Positions 1-7,462 of a stretch of DNA of 22,346 nucleotides are shown here, piece by piece; position 1 is the first letter of the stretch, and each line of letters begins with the position of its first letter. Position numbers and translations under genes: made by a program. Below the pieces are notes generated by a model. That model did not search any database. It was not told the DNA's origin and worked only from the letters and a program-made list of their open reading frames with translations. This DNA comes from JAICLL01 sp035252155 (GTDB taxonomy: Bacteria; Planctomycetota; Planctomycetia; Pirellulales; JAICIG01), in assembly GCA_035252155.1 (NCBI GenBank), contig DATFDL010000184.1:1-22346 (forward strand), given 5' to 3'.

Positions 1-1
1 G

Positions 2-1519
2 CCTCTGCCCCAGCCACCGATTGCGCTCGTGCTGATCTTCGCGCTGCTGGCAGCGAGTGCGACTCGATTGGCGTCGGCCCAAGAGGCCGATACCGAACCT
101 CATGCCGCGTTTATCGGCGTGGTTGAGTGCGCCCGCTGCCACCGGAGTCCAACGCCGCTCGACCGCGAAAGCGGCGCTACCGATTGGGCCTCGCTCACCG
201 AGTTCGAAACCTGGTATACCGACGACAAGCACAGCCAGGCCTTCAAGCTGCTCGACAGCGAGCGCGGCCGGCAGATGTCGAAAATCCTGGGCATCGACGT
301 GTTGCACAACGCCCAATGCCTGAGCTGTCATTGCAATCTGCTGCCGCACTCGCCGCCGCTGAGCGAACTGGAGCAAAAGCAAGGCGTAAGCTGCGAATCG
401 TGCCACGGCCCCGGCTCGCAATACGAAAAGCCGCATCGCGACCCAGGCTGGCGCATGCTGGCTGGCAGCGACAAGGAAAAGCTTGGCATGGTCGACGTGC
501 GCGACCCGCGCCAACGAGCCAGGCAATGCCTGGGCTGCCACGTAGGCAATGTCGCCGAAGGCAAAGTACTGACGCATGCCATGTACGCCGCCGGCCATCC
601 GCCTTTGCCGGGCTTTGAAATCGAGACCTTCGCCCGCGAAATGCCGCCGCATTGGCGGACTCTGGCCGATAAGCCCGCGGCTGCCCGGGACGATCCGCGC
701 ATTCGCGAGGCCTTGCACGAAAAGCCCGACGAGGTCCACGCGGCCCGCTCGGTGGTGGTGGGCGGCGTGATGTCGCTGGCAGAGTCGGTGCGTTTGCTGA
801 GCGAGCAGGCGGCCGCGGCCGAGCCGGGCGAGTGGCCCGATTTTGCGATGTTCGATTGCCAAATGTGCCATCACGAACTGGCCACTCCCAGTTGGCGGCA
901 ACAACGTCTCGCCTCGGATGCCGGCCGTGCGCGGCCGGGCCAGCCGCGGATGCGCGCCTGGCCTTCGGTTTTGGTCGAGCTGGGCATCGATCATCTGCAT
1001 CGCGACGACGCCGACGCCCGTCGCCAAGCGCACGAAGAATTAAAAACCCGGCTGGCAACCTTCCAAAAAACCTTCGACGGCGTTGCCTGGGGCGCCCGGC
1101 GCGGCAAGGACGAAGGGCTATCGGCCGCAGCCCAGTCGTTGCTCGATTGGCTCGACGCGCTGGCCGGCAAGCTCGACGCGGCCGACTACGACCCGTCGGC
1201 CGCGCGCATGCTCTTAGCCGATTTGTGCGCGCTGGGCGAGCAGCCGTCGCTCGATTACGATTCGGCCCGCGAACTGGCCTGGGCACTTGAAGCCATCGGT
1301 TCGGCCGTCGTACCCGCGGAGCCGGCGGACGCCGACGACTGGCAGCGCATTTTGGCCGCCTTGGACCACGACTTATTGCTCGATTTGCCCGCCACGCAGC
1401 AACGCAGCATTCTCGACCCGCGCCGCCAGCAGGCGGTGTATGAAGCGGTCGGCAATTACGATCCCGCTCAAGTCCGTCGGCGCTTTGGCGATTTGTCAAA
1501 ACTGCTCGCACCCGAGTAG
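2..1519 (+). CDS. Penta-heme cytochrome c family protein (5' end outside window)
   Basis: This is a secreted or periplasmic multi-heme c-type cytochrome that probably passes electrons in an extracytoplasmic respiratory chain; the partner is unknown. Numbering from the GTG at 29, five CXXCH heme-attachment motifs are visible: C34-H38 (CARCH), C97-H101 (CLSCH), C122-H126 (CESCH), C167-H171 (CLGCH) and C277-H281 (CQMCH). The first four sit in a layout like the cytochrome c554-type domain; the fifth is in a separate helical region, and the last 200 residues have no heme motif. The frame is open to base 2. It reads as a hydrophobic signal peptide ending around ASA-QEA, so the true start probably lies upstream, with GTG 29 only a fallback. 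The stop codon TAG lies inside a 22-bp palindromic repeat, so the extreme C-terminus may have been set by repeat insertion. Family call is confident; the specific role is not known. Confidence 0.85.
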   Translation, partial: PLPQPPIALVLIFALLAASATRLASAQEADTEPHAAFIGVVECARCHRSPTPLDRESGATDWASLTEFETWYTDDKHSQAFKLLDSERGRQMSKILGIDVLHNAQCLSCHCNLLPHSPPLSELEQKQGVSCESCHGPGSQYEKPHRDPGWRMLAGSDKEKLGMVDVRDPRQRARQCLGCHVGNVAEGKVLTHAMYAAGHPPLPGFEIETFAREMPPHWRTLADKPAAARDDPRIREALHEKPDEVHAARSVVVGGVMSLAESVRLLSEQAAAAEPGEWPDFAMFDCQMCHHELATPSWRQQRLASDAGRARPGQPRMRAWPSVLVELGIDHLHRDDADARRQAHEELKTRLATFQKTFDGVAWGARRGKDEGLSAAAQSLLDWLDALAGKLDAADYDPSAARMLLADLCALGEQPSLDYDSARELAWALEAIGSAVVPAEPADADDWQRILAALDHDLLLDLPATQQRSILDPRRQQAVYEAVGNYDPAQVRRRFGDLSKLLAPE

Positions 1520-1537
1520 AACGGAATTCATTCCGTT
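1516..1537 (+). repeat. 22-bp self-palindromic inverted repeat, left copy
   Basis: The core is AACGGAATTCATTCCGTT, itself a palindrome (8-bp arms around TC). The whole 22-bp unit recurs exactly, in reverse complement, at 2321-2342. It contains the TAG stop of the cytochrome gene. The pair encloses about 780 bases of lower-GC DNA with two small genes. Confidence 0.8.
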
Positions 1538-1659
1538 TCGTCTTGGCTCCGCTAGGTCACACGGCGAGGCTTGCTGCTGTCGAAGATTATCGGATAGACT
1601 TCATCTTGGCGGCCATGTACGGCGTATAATTCAACTGCTGGAGCGAGTTCGCGTCTGCG

Positions 1660-1926
1660 ATGGAAGATCCTGAAAGGGCGATTCGTGATCTTTGGCCCGA
1701 ACCCAAATATGGCCTCGACAACGATGATGAAGCTCCTCATGAATGGATAGAAGAAGATCGACAGCAAAACGGTCGCACAAAGAATCCTCCTCACCCGAGA
1801 GGAAAATGGTGGCGTTGGTACTTTACATATCACAAGCCGACATGTCAGCGAGTCAGGATCAGCGCTGACCAAGATCCAGAGACCGGGCAATGGTTCAACC
1901 CGCATCCGTCGTCTGGTGAGATTTAA
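1660..1926 (+). CDS. Small hypothetical protein in inverted-repeat cassette
   Basis: This 88-residue acidic and aromatic-rich protein has no family I recognise. It has a charged N-terminus (EDPERAIRDLW), a WWRWY cluster near residue 50 and a final third rich in polar residues and proline; it shows no signal peptide or membrane segment. An in-frame stop at 1627-1629 leaves ATG 1660 as the natural start. TATAAT at 1625-1630 could be a -10 element, but no well-spaced -35 is visible. GC content is close to one half, clearly below the flanking genes, which suggests transfer. It ends 6 bases before the next gene's start, so the two are probably co-transcribed. Its small size, tight pairing and repeat-bounded position would fit a toxin-immunity or toxin-antitoxin type pair, but nothing in the sequence proves this. 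Confidence 0.55.
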   Translation: MEDPERAIRDLWPEPKYGLDNDDEAPHEWIEEDRQQNGRTKNPPHPRGKWWRWYFTYHKPTCQRVRISADQDPETGQWFNPHPSSGEI

Positions 1927-1932
1927 CATGCC

Positions 1933-2316
1933 ATGAATGATACTCCGACGAACACCTTGACTGAGGAAAAGCGTCTTCGAACCCGGATTGAGCGGATGTA
2001 TGACCTTTTAAACGAACGAAAGTTCGACGAATGCTTTGAGATCATTGATCCAAGAGTTAGAAACGCAGGCACTGTCGAATTCGCGAAGTACCAGACTTGT
2101 TTATCGCACTTCGTAGACAAATATGGACCGTTGGAGCCATTCCGGGTAATCGACATGAAGCTGTATCTCAAAGCCGCTGAGAGGCAAGAGGATCGGGATT
2201 TCGCCTATGCCATCGTTCTCGCTCATGACAAGACCGGACGGGAGATCGAGCTTAAAGAACGTTGGGTACGGGACACTGACGGCCTCTGGTACACATTGAA
2301 GACCGGCCTTGTCTGA
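1933..2316 (+). CDS. Hypothetical protein, possible NTF2/SnoaL-like fold
   Basis: This is a 127-residue soluble protein. It begins with a helical charged segment (EEKRLRTRIERMYDLLNERKFDECFEIIDP) and continues with alternating beta-like stretches ending in a tryptophan-rich C-terminus (ELKERWVRDTDGLWYTL). That order, a helix with 'LLNERKFDECFEII' followed by an antiparallel sheet whose last strand is 'W...DGLWY', resembles NTF2-like/SnoaL proteins. This is a pattern judgement, not a proven homology, and no catalytic residue can be assigned. It follows the preceding small gene with a 6-base gap. The low GC and the flanking inverted repeats suggest both arrived together. Stop is at 2314-2316, only 4 bases before the right repeat. 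Confidence 0.6.
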   Translation: MNDTPTNTLTEEKRLRTRIERMYDLLNERKFDECFEIIDPRVRNAGTVEFAKYQTCLSHFVDKYGPLEPFRVIDMKLYLKAAERQEDRDFAYAIVLAHDKTGREIELKERWVRDTDGLWYTLKTGLV

Positions 2317-2320
2317 CGGG

Positions 2321-2342
2321 AACGGAATGAATTCCGTTCTAC
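2321..2342 (-). repeat. 22-bp self-palindromic inverted repeat, right copy
   Basis: This is the exact reverse complement (22 of 22) of 1516-1537. It lies between the convergent ends of the small hypothetical gene and the cyclase gene, where its hairpin could also act as a bidirectional terminator, although no U-tract follows. Confidence 0.8.
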
Positions 2343-2350
2343 GACTCCTT

Positions 2351-4189
2351 TTACTTCCCTGGCAGCTCCCAGATGGCGCTGAACTCGCCCGCTCGGCCGC
2401 CGAGTTGCTCGGCCAGCAGCGTGGCCGCACGCGAAAGCAGCACGATCGACGGGCCGTCGTCGGGATGCGTCTCTAAAATCTGCCCGACAATCGTCGTTGT
2501 CTTGCCGAAACGCTGCTGCTCGAACTCGCGGAGCGCTTCGTCGTAGCGGTGGCGGACTTCATGCCAGCCGTCGTCGGCGGCCGGGCATAACTCATAAAGC
2601 GCCACCGGCTCGGCGATATTTACCACCCGTACCTGGCACAGCCGCCGCGTGGCGAACGACTCGTCGAGCCGGGCTTGCGTGCCCGCCGTCACGATGATGC
2701 CGCTCTTCAAATACTTGGTGGCGCCCTGCACTCGGCTGCATAGGTTGACCGTATTGCCCAGCGGGCCATATTTGAATTTTCGCTGCGTGCCGGTGTTGCC
2801 CACCCGCGCCGGCCCCGTGTTGACGCCGATGCCCAACCGCGTCGGCTCGCCTAGCCGCGATTGCCAACGCTCGTTGACCGCCGGCAGGGCCTGCCACATC
2901 TCGATGGCGGCCCGGCAGGCACGCTGTGCGTGATCGGGCTGGGCCGCCGGCGCGCCCCACATCGCCAGCAGCTCGTCGCCGACGTAATCGACCAGCACGC
3001 CGCCGTGCCGGATGACGCATTCCGAGGCCGCCCCTAGCACGTCGTTGATCCACTCCATCGTGCCGGCCGGCCCCAGCCGCTCAGCGATCCGGCTGAAACC
3101 GCGAATGTCGGCAAAGAGCACGGTGACCTCGGTGTCGCGACCTTCGAGCAGATCGGGGTGCAGGCTGAGCTGCTCGGCCAGCTCGGCCGAAAAAAACTGC
3201 TCGAACTGCACGCGGGCCCCAATGGCGGCCCGCTCTTGCTCTAGCCTCGCCAGCCCGGCCGCCACGCCCGAGGCCAGCGTTTCCATCAACATGGCGTCGG
3301 GCTGAGTGATGTGCGCTCCCAGCGGCGAACGAGTGCCCAGCAAGCGGTCGCCATAGAGCGCCCCGATGACCGCCCCGTGCCGGTCGAGAATGGGCGACAC
3401 GACGACCGCTTCGACCTGGGCCAGGCTGCCTTGAACCAACGCAACGTCGGTCCCTTGCCGCCAGGTGGTTTTTCGTTCTTCGCGCATCGCTTCGAGCACG
3501 CGGCGGCTGGGTTGCCAATCGGCGGGCCGCTGCGCGCCGACTACCGTCGATTTGCCAGCCACGGCCTCCCAGCGGTCGCCGCGGCAGAGCAGCACGTGCC
3601 CCGAGTCGAGCCCCACCACATCGACCACGGCGCTGGCCGCCCGCTCGAAAAAATCCTCACTGCTGGCGGCGCTTTGCAGCACCGTAGTGACCGTTTGCAG
3701 CCAGGCGACGACCGATTCTGAGTCGTGCTGATTGAGCGCCGGCAGCCGCAGCGAAGAGGCCGCCCCGCGCGGAGGCACCGAGCCGGGCGCCACCGCCGGC
3801 TGCATCAGGCTGTGCAACTCTGAGCCGGTCGAGGCCAGCGGCGTCACGCGCACTTCGAGATCGCCTGCGTGAAATCGGCAGGGCGCGAACAGCTCGCGTT
3901 GCCCGCCGGGGCCGATGGCGCCGTCGCGCAGATGAATCGAGTTTTTGGCCGTCAGATTGCTGATCCGCACGCGGTCTTCGGCGGTCGGTTCGAGCAGCAG
4001 GTGCCGCCGCGAGACCAGGCTGGCGTCGAGCGGGGCGATGGCCACGCGCTGGGCCTGGCCGCTTTGGGCATTTTGAAACAGCGGCTCGTCGGGCGATTGC
4101 TGCCGGCCCAGCTCGAGCGGTCCGTCGAACTGCGCGGCATGCACCCGCCGGCCTTGCTGGTAGACCTCAAAGCGAAGCGTTGCATTCAC
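2351..4189 (-). CDS. FHA-GAF-class III nucleotidyl cyclase
   Basis: This is a predicted cytoplasmic signalling enzyme of 612 residues from GTG 4189. Residues 1-110 form an FHA phosphothreonine-binding domain (LELGRQ, later SRRH and N-S-I-H). A GAF-type sensor spans roughly 150-310. A class III adenylate/guanylate cyclase domain spans roughly 350-530. The two metal-binding aspartates are D361 (FADIRGF) and D405 (YVGDELL), and the NTVNLCSR motif carries the transition-state Asn and Arg. The lysine usually found before the second Asp motif is Asp here (VDYVGD), and the Asp/Thr before the 'GNTVN' loop is Gly (KYGPLGN), so substrate preference or activity is uncertain. An upstream GTG at 4315 is possible but lies inside a dispersed repeat. 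GTG 4189 has GAGGG about 8 bases upstream and a plausible promoter before it. It is divergent from the glycosyltransferase gene. Confidence 0.85.
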   Translation of the reverse strand: MNATLRFEVYQQGRRVHAAQFDGPLELGRQQSPDEPLFQNAQSGQAQRVAIAPLDASLVSRRHLLLEPTAEDRVRISNLTAKNSIHLRDGAIGPGGQRELFAPCRFHAGDLEVRVTPLASTGSELHSLMQPAVAPGSVPPRGAASSLRLPALNQHDSESVVAWLQTVTTVLQSAASSEDFFERAASAVVDVVGLDSGHVLLCRGDRWEAVAGKSTVVGAQRPADWQPSRRVLEAMREERKTTWRQGTDVALVQGSLAQVEAVVVSPILDRHGAVIGALYGDRLLGTRSPLGAHITQPDAMLMETLASGVAAGLARLEQERAAIGARVQFEQFFSAELAEQLSLHPDLLEGRDTEVTVLFADIRGFSRIAERLGPAGTMEWINDVLGAASECVIRHGGVLVDYVGDELLAMWGAPAAQPDHAQRACRAAIEMWQALPAVNERWQSRLGEPTRLGIGVNTGPARVGNTGTQRKFKYGPLGNTVNLCSRVQGATKYLKSGIIVTAGTQARLDESFATRRLCQVRVVNIAEPVALYELCPAADDGWHEVRHRYDEALREFEQQRFGKTTTIVGQILETHPDDGPSIVLLSRAATLLAEQLGGRAGEFSAIWELPGK

Positions 4190-4222
4190 TGGCCGGCCCT
4201 CGACACGTTTTTGAGCGCCCAC

Positions 4223-4251
4223 AGTATAGCCGGCGGCGACCCACATAGTCA
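4223..4251 (-). promoter_or_regulatory. Possible promoter of the cyclase gene
   Basis: On the minus strand TATACT (4228-4223) matches the sigma70 -10 consensus at five of six positions. ATGACT lies 18 bases upstream as a weak -35. Transcription would begin near 4216, about 27 bases before GTG 4189, which supports that start over 4315. Confidence 0.3.
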
Positions 4252-4305
4252 TCCGTAGAATCGCCTGCTCGATCTGCTTCGCCGAGATGAAAACGGCGCG
4301 TACAG

Positions 4306-4417
4306 TAGTCCTCACGCTCCGCCGTGAGGCGCACGGCGGGATACCGAGGACCGCTTGCGCCGAAGTTGTGACGGCAAGCGTGGCGCGTGGCGTTCATCAC
4401 GCGGAGCGTGATGGCTA
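4306..4417. repeat. Imperfect inverted-repeat element in divergent intergenic region
   Basis: The left arm 4306-4329 (TAGTCCTCACGCTCC...) pairs with the right arm 4394-4417 (...GGAGCGTGATGGCTA). Each arm is also a small hairpin (CACGCTCCGCGTG type). The element, about 112 bases, looks like a non-autonomous dispersed repeat. It sits between the divergent cyclase and glycosyltransferase genes and encodes the first residues of the longest possible cyclase ORF. Confidence 0.6.
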
Positions 4418-4480
4418 CTATACGCCCAAATGTCACCGACGATAGAATGCTCCACGGTGAAGCACGGAGCGGATCGCTTC

Positions 4481-4513
4481 AATCGAAAATCCAAAATCGA
4501 AAATCGAAAATCG
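4481..4513. repeat. AAAATCG heptanucleotide tandem repeat at the glycosyltransferase start
   Basis: AT-rich units of 7-8 bases (AAAATCG or AAAATCC) are repeated about four times and end 4 bases before ATG 4518, in the place where a ribosome-binding site would be. No Shine-Dalgarno sequence is visible there. Confidence 0.7.
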
Positions 4514-4517
4514 CCAG

Positions 4518-5345
4518 ATGCCTACGGTATCGCTCACGATGATCGTTCGGGACGAAGAGCGCAACTTGCCGGACTGCCTGGCCAGTTGCGCCGAATTGTT
4601 CGACGAGTTGGTGATCATCGATACCGGCTCGACCGACCGCACCAAAGCCGTCGCGGCGGCCGCCCGTGATCGCCACGGCCGGCCCGCGCGCGTCTTCGAT
4701 TTCGCCTGGTGCGACGATTTCGCCGCCGCCCGAAACGAGAGCCTGCGGCGTGCCACCGGCGATTGGATCTTTTGGATGGACGCCGACGATCGGCTCGACG
4801 ACGCGAATCGCGGCAAACTGGCCGAGCTGCTCGCCTCGCTCGACGACCGCTATCAGGGCTACGAGCTGGGCCAGGTCTCGATGTATCCCAGCGGCGAGGT
4901 AACGCTGCCGTTTCGGCAACTGCGGCTCTTTCCCCGCCGGCCCGAACTGACATGGTTTGGCCGGATCCATGAGGGTATTCGGGTTGGAGAGGAGCTGCCA
5001 CGGATTTGGACGCACATCGAAATCTGCCATGTCGGCTACCGCGATCCCGCCACCTTGTACGCCAAGTCGGACCGCAATCTCCGCCTGTTGGAGATGCAGG
5101 TCGCCGAAACTCCCGAACACCCCATCGTGCTGTTCCACCTCGCGCGCGAGTATTTCATCGCGGGCCGCGCAGCCGAAGGCTATCAGATGCTCGACCGGCT
5201 CGACCAACTCGGCACCGACGAGGCCCGAGCGATGGCGGACGACGTTCGTAAGCGAGTGCGTTCGATCGGCGGCGCCGGCGCCTCGGGACAGGTTCAGGTC
5301 GAGACACTAAACGGCCTGCCCATCGGCGGCACGATCATCGCCTGA
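4518..5345 (+). CDS. Family 2 glycosyltransferase
   Basis: This 275-residue cytosolic GT-A fold enzyme is predicted to move a sugar from a nucleotide-sugar donor, probably in surface glycan or glycolipid assembly. The N-terminus reads SLTMIVRDEERNL, followed by a VIIDTGSTDRT nucleotide-binding segment (about 31-41) and the DXD-type metal motif MDADD (about 91-95), all standard for GT2. The part from about 125 (LRLFPRR...GRIHEG) resembles the GT2 subgroup often fused to TPR modules. The C-terminus (about 190-250) is helical with a TPR-like segment and may be an acceptor or protein contact site. There is no membrane span. No ribosome-binding site is seen; a heptanucleotide repeat abuts the ATG. 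It heads a plus-strand run of sugar-type genes. Donor and acceptor cannot be told from sequence. Confidence 0.85.
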   Translation: MPTVSLTMIVRDEERNLPDCLASCAELFDELVIIDTGSTDRTKAVAAAARDRHGRPARVFDFAWCDDFAAARNESLRRATGDWIFWMDADDRLDDANRGKLAELLASLDDRYQGYELGQVSMYPSGEVTLPFRQLRLFPRRPELTWFGRIHEGIRVGEELPRIWTHIEICHVGYRDPATLYAKSDRNLRLLEMQVAETPEHPIVLFHLAREYFIAGRAAEGYQMLDRLDQLGTDEARAMADDVRKRVRSIGGAGASGQVQVETLNGLPIGGTIIA

Positions 5346-5351
5346 TCCGGC

Positions 5352-5380
5352 TTGTAAAAAACGCCCGTTTCGCCTACCAT
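5352..5380 (+). promoter_or_regulatory. Possible promoter of the epimerase/TPP-enzyme operon
   Basis: TTGTAA (5352-5357) and TACCAT (5375-5380) are separated by 17 bases, each matching four of six consensus positions. It lies just after the glycosyltransferase stop and about 55 bases before the epimerase ATG, so it would give a separate transcript for 5437 onward. Confidence 0.35.
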
Positions 5381-5436
5381 GCCGCGTCGGCCGTCGGGTC
5401 AGGGAAGGCCCGGAGCAGACTCAGGAGGAGACAGCC

Positions 5437-6378
5437 ATGTCGATCAACGTGCTAGTGACCGGCGGGGCCGGTTATCTGGGTTCGGTGCTGGTGCCCGCCT
5501 TGCTTGAAGCCGGGCATACCGTGACCGTGCTCGATAACTTCTTGTTCAATCAAAACAGCCTGCTCGAGTGCTGCGTCAACCGGCGTTTTTCGGTCATCCG
5601 GGGCGACTGCCGCGAACCGAGCGTCCTGGAACGCGGGCTGCGGCAGGCCGACCTGATCATTCCCTTGGCGGCCATCGTAGGGGCGCCGGCCTGCGCGGCC
5701 GATCCCACGGCCAGCCGTTCGACCAATCTCGAAGCAATCAAGCTGCTGCTGGCCCGCCGCTCGCCGTCACAGCGCGTGATCTATCCTACGACCAACAGCG
5801 GCTACGGCATCGGCGAACAAGGTAAGCACTGCACCGAAGAGTCGCCGCTGCGGCCGATCTCGCTCTATGGGGTCACCAAGGTCGAGGCCGAGCGGGCCGT
5901 GCTCGACGCCGGCAACGGCGTCACCTTCCGCCTGGCCACCGTCTTTGGCATGTCGCCGCGGATGCGGATCGACCTGCTGGTGAACGATTTTGTCTACCGG
6001 GCCGTCAATGACCGCACCGTGGTGGTCTTCGAGGGGCACGCCAAACGCAACTACATTCACGTGCGCGACGTGGCGCGGGCGTTTCTGCACGCCATCGGCC
6101 AGTTCGACGTCATGCAAGGCCAGCCGTACAACGTCGGTCTGAGCGACGCCAACCTGTCAAAGCTCGAACTGTGCGCCAAAGTGAAGTCGCACTTGCCGCA
6201 GTTTGTTTATCTCGAAGCGCCGGTCGGCGAAGACCCCGACAAGCGCGACTATATCGTCTCGAACGCCAAGATCGAGCGGACCGGCTTCCGGCCGGCCTAT
6301 TCTCTCGACGACGGCATCGACGAATTGATCAAGGGTTATACGGTGTTGAAGAACGGCCGTTATAGCAACGTGGGATGA
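5437..6378 (+). CDS. NAD-dependent epimerase/dehydratase (extended SDR)
   Basis: This 313-residue nucleotide-sugar-modifying enzyme has an N-terminal Rossmann fold with the NAD motif TGGAGYLGS (about 8-16) and an acidic residue in VLDNF that fits NAD rather than NADP. The catalytic pair is YGVTK (Tyr-x3-Lys, about 145-149) preceded by the serine/threonine region YPTTNSGYG. The C-terminal part has the substrate-lid motif NYIHVRDVARAF typical of UDP/GDP/dTDP-sugar epimerases and dehydratases. The start is well supported: AGGAGGAG at 5423-5430 lies 6 bases before the ATG. It ends 4 bases before the E1-alpha gene, so they are almost certainly co-transcribed. The exact reaction (4-epimerase, 4,6-dehydratase or reductase) is not decidable. 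Confidence 0.87.
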   Translation: MSINVLVTGGAGYLGSVLVPALLEAGHTVTVLDNFLFNQNSLLECCVNRRFSVIRGDCREPSVLERGLRQADLIIPLAAIVGAPACAADPTASRSTNLEAIKLLLARRSPSQRVIYPTTNSGYGIGEQGKHCTEESPLRPISLYGVTKVEAERAVLDAGNGVTFRLATVFGMSPRMRIDLLVNDFVYRAVNDRTVVVFEGHAKRNYIHVRDVARAFLHAIGQFDVMQGQPYNVGLSDANLSKLELCAKVKSHLPQFVYLEAPVGEDPDKRDYIVSNAKIERTGFRPAYSLDDGIDELIKGYTVLKNGRYSNVG

Positions 6379-6382
6379 CCCC

Positions 6383-7387
6383 ATGCTCGAGAGGTTCTAT
6401 CGGTCTCTCTACCGCATTCGCCGCGTCGAAGAAGAGATCGCCCGCGTCTACCCGCAAGACAAGATCAAAAGCCCGATCCATCTTTCGATCGGCCAGGAGT
6501 CGATCGCCGTGGCGGTGTGCGAGGCGCTCTCGGCCGACGACGTGGTGTACGGCACGTATCGCGGGCACGCCATGTATCTGGCCAAGGGCGGCGACCTGCG
6601 GCAGATGGTCGCCGAGTTGTACGGCAAGGCCACCGGTTGCACGCACGGGCAGGGCGGCTCGATGCACCTGATCGACCCCGAGGCCGGCGTGATGGGCACG
6701 TCGGCGGTGGTCGGCACCACCATCGCCAACGCGGCGGGTCACGCCTATGCTCTGAAGTATCGCGGCAGCAATGCGGTGGTCGCCAGTTTCTTCGGCGACG
6801 GCGCCACTGAAGAGGGCGTGTTTCACGAGAGCCTGAACTTCGCCGCGCTCAAGCGTCTCCCGATTCTGTTCATCTGCGAAAACAATTCCTACGCGATTCA
6901 CACGCATCAGTTGCGCCGTCAGGCCCAGGCCAACATCGCCGAACGGGCGCGGGCCTACGGCATGCCGGCCGAGCGGCTCGATCACGACGTGCTGCGGCTG
7001 CACGACCGCGTGCGGCAGGCGGTCGAGGCGTTGCGCTCGGGCGAGCCGGGGCCGTTTTTCTTCGAGTGCAAAACCTATCGCTGGAAAGAGCACGTCGGGC
7101 CGGGCGAAGACTTTGGTTTGGGTTATCGGATGCGCCAAGAGGCCGAGCCATGGCTGGCCGACGATCAAGTCGCTCGATTGGCGTCATTGATCGATCCCGA
7201 GCTGCGCCGCCAAATCGAAGGAGAAGTCGAATGCGAAATCGAAGTGGCCTTCGCCTTCGCTGAGGTAAGCCCAGAGCCGAAATCTGAGCGTAGGGTGGGC
7301 ACTGCCCACCATGACGTCTCTCCGTCCGAGTCAGTCATTGCGGAGCTGTGGGCCAACTCGCCGGTCGTGCTACGGGCCGCCGCTTAG
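6383..7387 (+). CDS. TPP-dependent 2-oxoacid dehydrogenase-type E1, alpha subunit
   Basis: This 334-residue protein belongs to the pyruvate/branched-chain/acetoin dehydrogenase E1-alpha family. It binds thiamine diphosphate and Mg2+ through the motif that starts GDGATEEG and ends ENN (about 133-163), and has the usual T-Y-R...H-V-G-P segment near 230. Such subunits pair with E1-beta to make an acyl-TPP carbanion. Classical complexes then need E2 and E3, which are absent here; neighbours are sugar enzymes. An alternative is transfer of a two-carbon unit to a keto-sugar, as for the avilamycin-type AviB1/AviB2 pair. Near the C-terminus a palindromic repeat (core 7294-7310) is inserted in frame and encodes SERRVGTAHHDVS between FAFAEVSPEP and AELWANSP, where relatives read straight through. 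The activity is inferred from motifs only. Confidence 0.85.
   Translation: MLERFYRSLYRIRRVEEEIARVYPQDKIKSPIHLSIGQESIAVAVCEALSADDVVYGTYRGHAMYLAKGGDLRQMVAELYGKATGCTHGQGGSMHLIDPEAGVMGTSAVVGTTIANAAGHAYALKYRGSNAVVASFFGDGATEEGVFHESLNFAALKRLPILFICENNSYAIHTHQLRRQAQANIAERARAYGMPAERLDHDVLRLHDRVRQAVEALRSGEPGPFFFECKTYRWKEHVGPGEDFGLGYRMRQEAEPWLADDQVARLASLIDPELRRQIEGEVECEIEVAFAFAEVSPEPKSERRVGTAHHDVSPSESVIAELWANSPVVLRAAA
7294..7310. repeat. Palindromic dispersed repeat inside the E1-alpha gene
   Basis: GGTGGGCACTGCCCACC has 8-bp perfect arms with one central base, within a longer repeat beginning near GTAGG at 7290. It is translated in frame as RVGTAHH, a peptide commonly seen where this repeat type sits in an ORF. 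Confidence 0.65.
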
Positions 7388-7462
7388 TGGACTCCATTGA
7401 ATGCCAAAATGAGTCACGAATGCCGTGGCACCCTGGGGAAATTCATCAAGAAGATAACCGCC

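Noticed and set aside
243..1511. Long minus-strand frame (422 residues) opposite the cytochrome
   Set aside because: Arginine/proline-rich shadow of a GC-rich gene; the plus strand carries five heme motifs.
4190..4315. Upstream GTG 4315 as the cyclase start
   Set aside because: The first residues lie in a dispersed repeat. GTG 4189 has a ribosome-binding site, a promoter before it and begins at the FHA domain.
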